From Sphingomonas sp. PAMC 26621 (GTDB taxonomy: Bacteria; Pseudomonadota; Alphaproteobacteria; Sphingomonadales; Sphingomonadaceae), in assembly GCF_000251145.1 (NCBI RefSeq), contig NZ_AIDW01000004.1, positions 186,001-250,000 of the forward strand: a stretch of DNA of 64,000 bases, written 5' to 3'. Below are positions 56,814 through 64,000 of the stretch, in pieces. A program made the translations under genes and the position numbers. The notes below the pieces were generated by a model that saw nothing but the letters and a program-made list of their open reading frames with translations, did not search any database and had not been told where the DNA came from. The number at the start of each line of letters is the position of its first letter. Within the stretch, counting starts at the first letter, position 1.

Positions 56814-59173
56814 AGGTTACGCTCGACTGGCTCAAGCAGCATATCGACACCGACGCTACGCTCGATACCATCGTCGAGACGCTGACGCGGATCGGCCTCG
56901 AGGTCGAAGGGGTCGAGAACCCCGGCGCGACGCTGGCTGCGTTCCGCGTCGCCAAGGTGCTGAGTGCCGCGCCGCATCCGCAGGCGGACAAGCTCCAGGT
57001 TCTTTCCGTGGATGCCGGCGATGGCCCGCTGCAGGTCGTCTGCGGCGCGCCCAATGCGCGCGCTGGCCTAGTCGGTGTGTTCGGCGCGCCCGGCGCGACG
57101 GTGCCGTCGAACGGCATGGTGCTCAAGGTCGCGGCGATCCGCGGGGTCGAATCGAACGGCATGATGTGCTCGACGCGCGAGCTCGAACTCGGCGAGGAGC
57201 ATGACGGGATCATCGAGCTTCCCGCCGATGCGCCGATCGGCATGGCCTATCCAGACTATGCCGGGCTCAACGACCCGGTGATCGAGGTGAACGTCCTCCC
57301 CAACCGCCCGGATTGCATGGGCGTGCGCGGGATCGCGCTCGATCTGGTCGCTGCCGGGCTCGGCACCGCGAAGCCGCTCGCCTACGCGCCGGTTGAGGGC
57401 GAGGGCGCAGGTCCCGACGTGCGTACCGAGGATGCCGACGGCTGCCCCGCTTTCTTCGCGCAGGGCGTCAGCGGCCTCGTCAACGGCACCGCGCCCGAAT
57501 GGATGCGCCGCCGCCTGACTGCGATCGGCCAGCGGTCGATCTCGACGCTGGTGGACATCACCAATTACGTGATGTTCGATCTCGGGCGTCCGCTTCATGT
57601 CTATGATCGCGCGAAGCTGTCGGGCGGGCTCGTCGCGCGCAAGGCGGCGGCGGGGGAGCAGGTCGTAGCGCTCAACGGCAAGACCTATACGCTGGCCGAG
57701 ACGATGACGGTGATCGCGGACGACGCACATGTCCACGACATCGGCGGGATCATGGGCGGCGAGGATTCGGGCGTTACCCCCGAGACCACCGACGTCGTGA
57801 TCGAATGCGCCTATTTCGACCCGGATTCGATCGCCCGCACCGGCCAGGCGCTGATGCTGACTTCGGACGCGCGCTCGCGGTTCGAACGCGGCGTGGACCC
57901 GGCGTTCCTCGAAGAGGGCCTCGCGATCGCGACGCGGCTGGTGCTCGACCTGTGCGGCGGCAGCGCGAGCGCGCCGACGCATTCGGGCACCCCGCCGACG
58001 ACGCGCAAGCGGATCGCTTACGATCCCGCGCGTGCCGAAACGCTCGGTGGTCTCGCGGTTGCGCCGGAACGGCAGCGCGAGATCCTGACTGCGCTCGGCT
58101 TCACGGTCGAGGACGACTGGACCGTCCTGCCGCCGCCCGCGCGACGCGACGTCGATGGCCCGGCCGATCTGGTCGAGGAAGTGATCCGCATCGTCGGGAT
58201 CGATTCGGTCCCCGCGACCCCGCTGCCGCGCGCAGCGGGCGTGGCGAAGCCGACCGCAACGCCAGCGCAGAAGATTGAGAGTCGCGTCCGCCGGGCGGCG
58301 GCTGCGCGGGGGCTCAACGAGACGATCACCTGGAGCTTCCTTTCGGACGCACAGGCGACCGCGATCGGCGGGGCGGCGTGGACGCTCGCCAACCCGATCA
58401 GCGAGGAGCTCAAGGTGATGCGCCCGTCGCTGCTCCCCGGCCTGCTGGCGGCAGCGGAGCGCAACATGAAGCGCGGCGCGGGTGGCGTCCGGCTGTTCGA
58501 GCTCGGGCGGCGGTATCTCGCCGATGGCGAACGCCCGACGCTGGGTGTGGTGCTCGCGGGCGAGGCGCGGTCACGCGGCTGGCAGGATGGCAAGGCGACT
58601 CAGTTCACTGCCTATGACGCCAAGGCCGAGGCGCTCGCGCTGCTGGCGGCGGCAGGCGCTCCGGTCGATAATCTGCAGGTGATGGGCGAGGCTGGCGATG
58701 CGTGGCATCCCGGCCAGTCGGGCACGCTGCGATTGGGTCCAAAGACGGTGCTCGCGGCGTTCGGCATGGTCCACCCGCTGACGACGCGCGCGTTCGACGT
58801 GGATGGTCCCGTTGCGGCGGTCGAGCTGTATCTTGATGCGATCCCCGCCAAGCGCGCGTCGAGCTTCGCGCGCGCGGCCTATGCGCCGCCGGCGTTGCAG
58901 GCGGTGCGGCGCGACTTCGCGTTCCTCGTGCCCGACAGCGTTTCGGGCGAGGCGCTGGTGCGCGCGGCGCGCGGGGCGGACAAGGCGGCGATCGTGGGGG
59001 CGCGGGTGTTCGACGTGTTCACGGGCGCGGGTGTCGAGCCGGGGCACAAGAGCATCGCGGTCGAGGTGACGCTCCAGCCGGGGGACAAGAGCTTCACCGA
59101 GGCGGAGCTGAAGGCGGTCGCGGACAAGGTGGTTGCTGCGGCTGGCAAGCTGGGGGCGAGTTTGCGGGGGTAA
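56810..59173 (+). CDS. pheT: Phenylalanyl-tRNA synthetase beta subunit
   Basis: 787 residues, full length. Domains in order: EMAP-type tRNA-binding domain (about 39-150, [20 protein letters not shown]), B3/B4 editing domain (about 200-385, [20 protein letters not shown]), B5 (about 400-470), catalytic-like core and C-terminal ferredoxin-fold anticodon-binding domain (about 695-787, [20 protein letters not shown]). Together with PheS it forms the alpha2-beta2 enzyme. A four-base overlap couples it to pheS. Confidence 0.97.
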   Translation: MKVTLDWLKQHIDTDATLDTIVETLTRIGLEVEGVENPGATLAAFRVAKVLSAAPHPQADKLQVLSVDAGDGPLQVVCGAPNARAGLVGVFGAPGATVPSNGMVLKVAAIRGVESNGMMCSTRELELGEEHDGIIELPADAPIGMAYPDYAGLNDPVIEVNVLPNRPDCMGVRGIALDLVAAGLGTAKPLAYAPVEGEGAGPDVRTEDADGCPAFFAQGVSGLVNGTAPEWMRRRLTAIGQRSISTLVDITNYVMFDLGRPLHVYDRAKLSGGLVARKAAAGEQVVALNGKTYTLAETMTVIADDAHVHDIGGIMGGEDSGVTPETTDVVIECAYFDPDSIARTGQALMLTSDARSRFERGVDPAFLEEGLAIATRLVLDLCGGSASAPTHSGTPPTTRKRIAYDPARAETLGGLAVAPERQREILTALGFTVEDDWTVLPPPARRDVDGPADLVEEVIRIVGIDSVPATPLPRAAGVAKPTATPAQKIESRVRRAAAARGLNETITWSFLSDAQATAIGGAAWTLANPISEELKVMRPSLLPGLLAAAERNMKRGAGGVRLFELGRRYLADGERPTLGVVLAGEARSRGWQDGKATQFTAYDAKAEALALLAAAGAPVDNLQVMGEAGDAWHPGQSGTLRLGPKTVLAAFGMVHPLTTRAFDVDGPVAAVELYLDAIPAKRASSFARAAYAPPALQAVRRDFAFLVPDSVSGEALVRAARGADKAAIVGARVFDVFTGAGVEPGHKSIAVEVTLQPGDKSFTEAELKAVADKVVAAAGKLGASLRG

Positions 59174-59180
59174 CCTCTTC

Positions 59181-59277
59181 CGTCACCCCGGGCTTGTCCC
59201 GGGGTCCACCGGGGATTGCGCTTGCCGGCTGCGGGATGCGCGGCGCGGTGGATGCCGAGACGAGCCCGGCATGACGG
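59181..59277. repeat. REP-like inverted pair between pheT and the mutarotase gene
   Basis: 59181-59210 (CGTCACCCCGGGCTTGTCCC then GGGGTCCACC) and 59247-59277 (GGTGGATGCCGAGACGAGCC then CGGCATGACGG) face each other around 36 bp. The structure could act as a 3' stabiliser or weak terminator of pheST. Confidence 0.75.
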
Positions 59278-59314
59278 GGTGGGGGAGGTGATTTTCATAC
59301 AAGGACAGACCGAC

Positions 59315-60190
59315 ATGGCCGACGCTCTCATCACCATCGCCACGCCGCAGCTTTCCGCCGCGATCAACCCGCTCGGCGCGGAACTGACGCACCTGCACGA
59401 TGCGGAGGGTCGCGAGCTGATGACCAACGCCGACCCCGCGTTCTGGACCGGCCATGCGCCGTTGCTGTTCCCGATCGTCGGGCGGCTCAACGGGGACGTG
59501 CTCCACATCGACGGCACCGACTATCCGATGCAGCAGCATGGCTTCGCGCGCCGCAGCGTGTTCGCGCTGGTCGAGCATAGCGACGCGCAGGCGGTCTTCC
59601 TGCTCGAGGACAGCGCCGAAAGCCGCGCAATCTATCCCTTCGCCTTCGCGCTGCGCGTCACCTACACGATCACCGATGCCACACTCGACATTGCGGTGGT
59701 GATCGAGAATCGCGGCGGCGACGTGCTCCCGGCGAGCTTCGGTTTCCACCCCGCCTTTGCCTGGCCCCTCCCTTACGGCGCGCCGCGCGCCGACCACCGC
59801 ATCGTCTTTGCCGAGGACGAGTCCGAAGCGCTCCGCGAACTGGTCGACAGCGCTATCATCGAGCAACTCCGTCCGTCCCCGCTCGACGACCGTACGCTGG
59901 CGTTGAACGATGCGCTGTTCGAACGCGACGCGCTGATCTGGGACCAGCCGCACTCGCGCAGCGTCCGTTACGGCGCGCCGACCGGCCCGCAATTGCGCGT
60001 CGATTTTCCTCTCATGCCGATGCTCGGAATCTGGACCAAGCCGGGGGCCGCGTTCGTCTGCATCGAGCCGTGGCACGGCATCGCCGATCCGACGGGCTTC
60101 GCGGGCGATATCCGCGAGAAACCCGGTATCGTCGCGATCGCGCCGGGCGCGACGCTCGCCTGTGGGATGCAGGTGACGTTGGAGGCCTGA
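59315..60190 (+). CDS. Aldose 1-epimerase (mutarotase) family protein
   Basis: 291 residues from the ATG at 59315, with AAGGAC upstream. Galactose-mutarotase-like beta-sandwich: INPLGAELTHLHDAEGRELM, LLFPIVGRLNGD, the substrate-contact histidines in MQQHGFARRSVF and FGFHPAFAWPLP, and the general base Glu near FVCIEPWHGIADPTGF. This subfamily (LacX/YeaD-like) acts on sugars or sugar phosphates. It is 17 nt upstream of prfC, probably co-transcribed. Confidence 0.88.
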   Translation: MADALITIATPQLSAAINPLGAELTHLHDAEGRELMTNADPAFWTGHAPLLFPIVGRLNGDVLHIDGTDYPMQQHGFARRSVFALVEHSDAQAVFLLEDSAESRAIYPFAFALRVTYTITDATLDIAVVIENRGGDVLPASFGFHPAFAWPLPYGAPRADHRIVFAEDESEALRELVDSAIIEQLRPSPLDDRTLALNDALFERDALIWDQPHSRSVRYGAPTGPQLRVDFPLMPMLGIWTKPGAAFVCIEPWHGIADPTGFAGDIREKPGIVAIAPGATLACGMQVTLEA

Positions 60191-60207
60191 GGCGCTACAG
60201 CGCAGCG

Positions 60208-61779
60208 ATGAATCACACGTCCGACCGCCGCACCTTCGCGATCATCTCCCACCCAGACGCCGGCAAGACCACGCTGACCGAAAAGCTGCTGCTGTTCGGC
60301 GGCGCGATCCATCTTGCCGGCGAGGTCAAGGCGCGCGGGCAGAACCGTCGGGCGCGCTCGGACTGGATGAAGATCGAGCAGCAGCGCGGGATCTCGGTGA
60401 CGTCGTCGGTGATGACGTTCGAGCGCAACGGGCTGACCTTCAACTTGCTCGACACGCCGGGCCACGAAGACTTTTCCGAAGACACCTATCGCACGCTGAC
60501 CGCGGTCGATTCGGCAGTCATGGTGATCGACGCCGCACGCGGGATCGAGGCGCAGACGCGCAAGCTGTTCGAGGTCTGCCGGTTGCGCTCGGTGCCGATC
60601 ATCACCTTTGTCAACAAAGTCGACCGCGAGGGGCGCCCGCCGTTCGAGCTGCTCGACGAGATTGCCGAGATGCTCCAGCTCGACGTCACGCCGATGAGCT
60701 GGCCGGTCGGCATGGGGAGCGATTTCGAGGGGGTGTACGATCTCCACGCCAACAGCCTGAGCCGGCCCGAGGGGCCGAGCCGCGAGTTCCTCGGCAAGGC
60801 GCTGTCGTTCACCGGGCTCGACGACCCCGCGCTCGCCGCCACGCTTAGCCCGGCGGGGCTCCAGTTGCTCCAGGACGAGTCCGAGCTCGCGCTCGGCGGC
60901 TACGGCGCGTTCGACGTCGAGGCGTATCGCGGCGGCGACCAGACCCCGGTCTATTTCGGCTCGGCGCTGAAGGAGTTCGGGGTCGCCGAACTGATCGACG
61001 CGCTCGGCCGCCACGCACCCGGCCCCCGCCCGCAGCCGGCAGAGCCCGCCGAGGTGCTGCCCGACCGCGCCGACGTCACGGGCTTCGTGTTCAAGGTCCA
61101 GGCCAACATGGACCCCAACCACCGCGACCGGATCGCGTTCATGCGGCTCTGCTCGGGCACGTTCAAGCGCGGCATGAAGCTGACGCCGACCGGCCACGGC
61201 AAGCCGATCGCGATCCACTCGCCGATCCTGTTCTTCGCGCGCGAACGCGAACTGGCGGACGAGGCGTTTCCGGGCGACATCATCGGCATTCCCAACCACG
61301 GGACGCTGCGGGTGGGCGATACGCTGTCCGAGCGGGCGGACGTGCGCTTCACCGGCCTGCCGAACTTCGCGCCCGAAATCCTGCGCCGCGTCGCGCTCAA
61401 GGATCCAACCAAGACCAAGCAGTTGCGCAAGGCGCTCGACGACATGGCCGAAGAGGGGGTGACGCAGGTGTTCTACCCCGAGATCGGGTCAAACTGGATC
61501 ATCGGGGTGGTCGGTCAGCTCCAGCTCGAAGTGCTTCTGTCGCGGCTCGAGGCGGAATATAAGGTCGATGCGGGGCTGGAGATGGCGCCGTACGATACCG
61601 CGCGCTGGGTATCAGCGGCGGATCCGGCGGATCTCAAGGCGTTCATGGACCTCAACCGCACGTCGATGGCGAAGGATCGCGACAACAACCCGGTCTATAT
61701 GGCGAAGACCGCGTGGGACGTCGGCTATGTCGCGGATCGTTACCCCAAGGTCACCTTCGCGGCGACGCGCGAGCGCTGA
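60208..61779 (+). CDS. prfC: Peptide chain release factor 3
   Basis: 523 residues. GTPase motifs are G1 SHPDAGKTT, the switch I/II region QQRGISVTSSVMTF with DTPGHEDFSEDTYRTL (this last stretch marks RF3 rather than EF-G), and G4 NKVD. Domains 2 and 3 follow, with FRTG-like IGVVGQLQLEVLLSRLEAEY near 430. RF3 recycles RF1/RF2 after termination. The ATG chosen is the one where family homology starts; the long upstream frame is not part of it. Confidence 0.97.
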   Translation: MNHTSDRRTFAIISHPDAGKTTLTEKLLLFGGAIHLAGEVKARGQNRRARSDWMKIEQQRGISVTSSVMTFERNGLTFNLLDTPGHEDFSEDTYRTLTAVDSAVMVIDAARGIEAQTRKLFEVCRLRSVPIITFVNKVDREGRPPFELLDEIAEMLQLDVTPMSWPVGMGSDFEGVYDLHANSLSRPEGPSREFLGKALSFTGLDDPALAATLSPAGLQLLQDESELALGGYGAFDVEAYRGGDQTPVYFGSALKEFGVAELIDALGRHAPGPRPQPAEPAEVLPDRADVTGFVFKVQANMDPNHRDRIAFMRLCSGTFKRGMKLTPTGHGKPIAIHSPILFFARERELADEAFPGDIIGIPNHGTLRVGDTLSERADVRFTGLPNFAPEILRRVALKDPTKTKQLRKALDDMAEEGVTQVFYPEIGSNWIIGVVGQLQLEVLLSRLEAEYKVDAGLEMAPYDTARWVSAADPADLKAFMDLNRTSMAKDRDNNPVYMAKTAWDVGYVADRYPKVTFAATRER

Positions 61780-61784
61780 TGCGG

Positions 61785-61813
61785 GGGCCTTCGACTTCGC
61801 TCAGGGCGAACGG
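61785..61813. repeat. REP-like unit after prfC
   Basis: GGGCCTTCGACTTCGCTCAG then GGCGAACGG, the same unit as at 15996-16065. Confidence 0.7.
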
Positions 61814-61854
61814 AGGGGTCGGCCCGTCAGTTGCGGATATTCTACGATTCCTTC

Positions 61855-61930
61855 CCCCCGTTCGTTTCGAGCGAAGTCGAGAAACCCGGCACAGCGCAGG
61901 TTTCTCGACTTCGCTCGAAACGAACGGGGG
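61855..61930. repeat. Perfect 32-bp inverted repeat between prfC and the MerR gene
   Basis: 61855-61886 (CCCCCGTTCGTTTCGAGCGA then AGTCGAGAAACC) and 61899-61930 are exact inverted copies around a 12-nt loop. It is a paired REP unit that would fold into a very stable hairpin and sits in the tail-to-tail gap of prfC and merR, where it may block read-through both ways. Confidence 0.85.
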
Positions 61931-61953
61931 GGTAAGGGGATGCGCCTAGAGGC

Positions 61954-62316
61954 CTAAGCCAGCGCGTCCTGTTCCAACGCCTCGACCAGCGCCTCGCGGA
62001 CCGCCAGGATCGCGCCATAGCTCGCGGGCGGAAGCGGCGTCGCGGGAGAACGCTTGCGATCCGCCATCAACGCCTGTTGCACGCCCCGGATCGTGTAGCC
62101 CTCATCGTTGAGCATTCGCGCGATCCGCTGGACGAGAACGACGTCCTCGGGCCGGTAATAGCGCCGGTTTCCCGCGCGCTGAAGCGGTCGCAGCTGCGGA
62201 AAGCGGGTTTCCCAATAGCGCAGGATATGCTGCGGCAAGCCCGTCTCTTTCGACAGTTCTCCGATCGTGCGAAAGGCCCCCTCGGCCTTGCCGGGGATCG
62301 TCGGCGGCGTTGCCAT
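61954..62316 (-). CDS. MerR-family transcriptional regulator
   Basis: 120 residues from the ATG at 62316. The winged HTH is complete: FRTIGELSKETGLPQHILRY, WETRFPQLRPLQRAGNRRYY and the wing RPEDVVLVQRIARMLNDEGY. The C-terminal helix is short and has no cysteine cluster, so it is not a metal sensor of the MerR/CueR kind. This protein follows ihfA in many alphaproteobacteria; its target is unknown. Confidence 0.9.
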   Translation of the reverse strand: MATPPTIPGKAEGAFRTIGELSKETGLPQHILRYWETRFPQLRPLQRAGNRRYYRPEDVVLVQRIARMLNDEGYTIRGVQQALMADRKRSPATPLPPASYGAILAVREALVEALEQDALA

Positions 62317-62324
62317 GATGTGTC

Positions 62325-62624
62325 TCAGTCCGCGCTGACGATGCGGTCGCGCATCATCTGGCTTGCCCGGAACGTCAGGACGCGACGCGGCGCGATCGGC
62401 ACTTCGACCCCGGTCTTGGGATTGCGCCCGATCCGTTCGCCCTTGTCGCGCAGAACGAAGGTCCCGAAGCCCGAGATCTTGACGTTGTCCCCCTTCGCGA
62501 GGGCCCCGCACATGTGCGACAGAATTTGTTCGACGAGGCGCGACGAATCCGCGCGCGACAAGCCGACTTGATGATGAAGAGCCTCGGCCAGATCGGCCCG
62601 TGTCAACGTTCCTGCAGGCGCCAT
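62325..62624 (-). CDS. ihfA: Integration host factor subunit alpha
   Basis: 99 residues from the ATG at 62624 (GGGAGGG upstream). HU/IHF fold: [40 protein letters not shown], and the DNA-intercalating arm [20 protein letters not shown]. The IHF alpha-type arm Pro is present. It bends DNA at specific sites; sigma-54 promoters such as the one at 919 often need it. Order fabH-ihfA-merR is conserved in alphaproteobacteria. Confidence 0.95.
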   Translation of the reverse strand: MAPAGTLTRADLAEALHHQVGLSRADSSRLVEQILSHMCGALAKGDNVKISGFGTFVLRDKGERIGRNPKTGVEVPIAPRRVLTFRASQMMRDRIVSAD

Positions 62625-62717
62625 TCCGGTTTCCCTCCCCAAGCGGCAAGACGTTGGTCTAACACACAGAAGGCACGAACGGAAAGGGCTAGTTACAGTA
62701 CCGTAACAAGGTTAATC

Positions 62718-63692
62718 TCAAAAACGGACCACTGCAGCGCCCCACGTGAACCCGCCGCCCATCGCTTCGAGCACGATCAGGTCGCCGCGCTTGATCCGGC
62801 CGTCCTTCACCGCGGTATCGAGCGCGAGCGGAACCGAGGCAGCGGAGGTGTTCGCATGCTGGTCGACCGTGACGATCACCTTCTCGGGCGGCAGGCCCAG
62901 CTTACGTGCGGTGGCATCCAGGATGCGCGCGTTCGCCTGGTGCGGGACGACCCAGTCGACATCCTCGGCGGAAAGGCCGCTGGCGGCGAGCGTCTCCGTC
63001 ATCACGCTCGCGAGGTTGACGACCGCGTGGCGGAAGACTTCGCGACCCTTCATGCGGACCTTGCCGACGGTGCCCGTGGTGGAGGGGCCGCCATCGACGT
63101 AGAGCAGCTCGTTGTGGCGACCGTCGGCATGCAGGCGTGTCGAGAGAATCCCGCGCCCCGCATTGCCGCTGTCGTTATTTTCCTGCCCTTCCAGAATGAT
63201 AGCACCCGCACCATCGCCGAACAGGACGCAGGTGGTGCGGTCCTCCCAGTCGAGGATGCGGCTGAACGTCTCGGACCCGATCACCAGCGCGCGGCGGGCA
63301 GACCCTGCGCGGATCATGCTGTCGGCGACCTGCACCGCATAGAGGAAGCCCGAGCAGACCGCCGCCACGTCGAAGGCGACGCAGTCGTTGATGCCCAGGC
63401 TCGCCTGCACCTTGGTCGCGCTCGACGGGAACGTCTGGTCGGGCGTCGCGGTCGCGAGCACGATCAGGTCGATGTCCTGCGCGGAGAGGCCGGCCGAACC
63501 CAAGGCAGCGCGGCATGCATCGGCAGCGAGCGTCGCGGTGGTTTCGTCGGGGGACGCGATATGGCGGAAGCGGATCCCGGTCCGCTCGACGATCCATTCG
63601 TCCGAGGTGTCGACGGTCTCGGCAAGCTCGGCATTCGAGACGCGCCGTGCGGGGAGCGCCGATCCGGTGCCGACGATGACCGATCGAATCAT
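62718..63692 (-). CDS. fabH: 3-oxoacyl-ACP synthase III (KAS III, FabH)
   Basis: 324 residues. The thiolase fold with the Cys-His-Asn triad: C113 in [11 protein letters not shown], His in VPHQANARI and Asn in [10 protein letters not shown]. It condenses acetyl-CoA with malonyl-ACP to start fatty acid synthesis. The ATG overlaps the plsX stop (ATGA), the usual coupling in this operon. Confidence 0.97.
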   Translation of the reverse strand: MIRSVIVGTGSALPARRVSNAELAETVDTSDEWIVERTGIRFRHIASPDETTATLAADACRAALGSAGLSAQDIDLIVLATATPDQTFPSSATKVQASLGINDCVAFDVAAVCSGFLYAVQVADSMIRAGSARRALVIGSETFSRILDWEDRTTCVLFGDGAGAIILEGQENNDSGNAGRGILSTRLHADGRHNELLYVDGGPSTTGTVGKVRMKGREVFRHAVVNLASVMTETLAASGLSAEDVDWVVPHQANARILDATARKLGLPPEKVIVTVDQHANTSAASVPLALDTAVKDGRIKRGDLIVLEAMGGGFTWGAAVVRF

Positions 63693-64000
63693 GCTGCTTT
63701 CGCCTCGAATTCACGCAAGTCCTCGGCGATTCGCCGAGTCAGGTCGTCGCGCACCATTTTTGCCGCCGCCGCGATCGCGGTTGCGACGCCAATCTCGTTT
63801 GCGCTGCCATGGCTTTTGACGACGAGCCCGTTGAGCCCGAGGAAGACCGCGCCATTGTGGTTGTTGGGGTCCAGATGATGCCGCAACAGGTCTGTCGCGG
63901 GCTTGGAGATCAGGAACCCGATTTTCGACCGGACCGACGAACGGAACGCGCGCTTGAGCAGGTCCGCGACGAAGCGCGCGGTGCCCTCGGCGGTCTTGAG
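63689..64000 (-). CDS. plsX: Phosphate acyltransferase PlsX, C-terminal part (gene leaves at the right edge)
   Basis: The last 103 residues of PlsX, including [39 protein letters not shown] and [20 protein letters not shown], which are strongly conserved. It makes acyl phosphate from acyl-ACP for glycerolipid synthesis. The N-terminus lies beyond the window. Confidence 0.95.
   Translation of the reverse strand, partial: LKTAEGTARFVADLLKRAFRSSVRSKIGFLISKPATDLLRHHLDPNNHNGAVFLGLNGLVVKSHGSANEIGVATAIAAAAKMVRDDLTRRIAEDLREFEAKAA

Noticed and set aside
1-64000. CRISPR arrays, insertion sequences, prophage or restriction/defence islands
   Set aside because: No regularly spaced direct repeats, transposase, integrase, capsid or nuclease-type defence genes were found in any frame.

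Overview
This is a GC-rich alphaproteobacterial chromosome segment, most likely from the genus Sphingomonas or a close relative. The grounds are a PEPxxWA-type C-terminal sorting signal, TonB-dependent receptors of the Xanthomonas/Caulobacter type, the fliX-flbD flagellar checkpoint pair, the plsX-fabH-ihfA-merR and rpmI-rplT-pheS-pheT orders, and REP-like intergenic palindromes of sphingomonad type. No phage, insertion sequence, CRISPR array, rRNA or tRNA gene was recognised.

Layout. 1-2.9 kb: 3' end of a GH92 mannosidase, a PEPxxWA-CTERM surface protein behind a consensus-like sigma-54 promoter, a FeeM-like N-acyl amino acid synthase and a small RMF/CrpP-like protein. 2.9-5.5 kb: an MHS-family transporter and a glycosyltransferase. 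5.6-32.2 kb: a large, broken-up flagellar region. Its minus-strand arm encodes fliG-fliH-(H-NOX)-(GAF-GGDEF-EAL)-fliF-fliN-flbD-flhA. It continues with flgB, flgI-flgJ-flgN, divergent fliX, a ParD-like/map pair, a chemoreceptor, flgL, a 5'-truncated flgK abutting flhB, a helical-repeat/small-membrane-protein pair, a FliL-like secreted protein, fliL-fliM-DUF6468-MotE-like, and flgF-flgG-flgA-flgH. 32.3-35.4 kb: two unknown genes and a two-component system. 35.4-46.0 kb: two TonB receptors and a carbohydrate locus (LacI regulator, GPH sugar transporter, GH1 beta-glucosidase). 46.0-52.5 kb: stress and envelope genes (PhnA-like, YciE-type ferritin-like protein, S41 peptidase, diguanylate cyclase, phospholipase A, histidinol-phosphatase). 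52.5-64 kb: AsmA-like protein, translation genes (rpmI, rplT, pheS, pheT, prfC), mutarotase, MerR regulator, ihfA, fabH and partial plsX.

How it works together. The flagellar block supplies MS ring, switch, export gate, rod and rings, with FliX and FlbD as assembly-coupled regulators. Hook, hook cap, filament, ATPase, stator and fliP/Q/R genes are absent and must lie elsewhere. A near-palindromic TCTATTATAGA element sits in front of every minus-strand flagellar operon that has its own intergenic space, four times between divergent operons, and is the best candidate for a shared promoter or operator. A nitric-oxide sensor (H-NOX with H102 and the YxSxR motif) and a c-di-GMP enzyme are embedded in the fliG-fliH operon, which suggests NO control of motility. 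The carbohydrate locus appears to be governed by the LacI-type regulator through operators shared by the receptor and beta-glucosidase genes.
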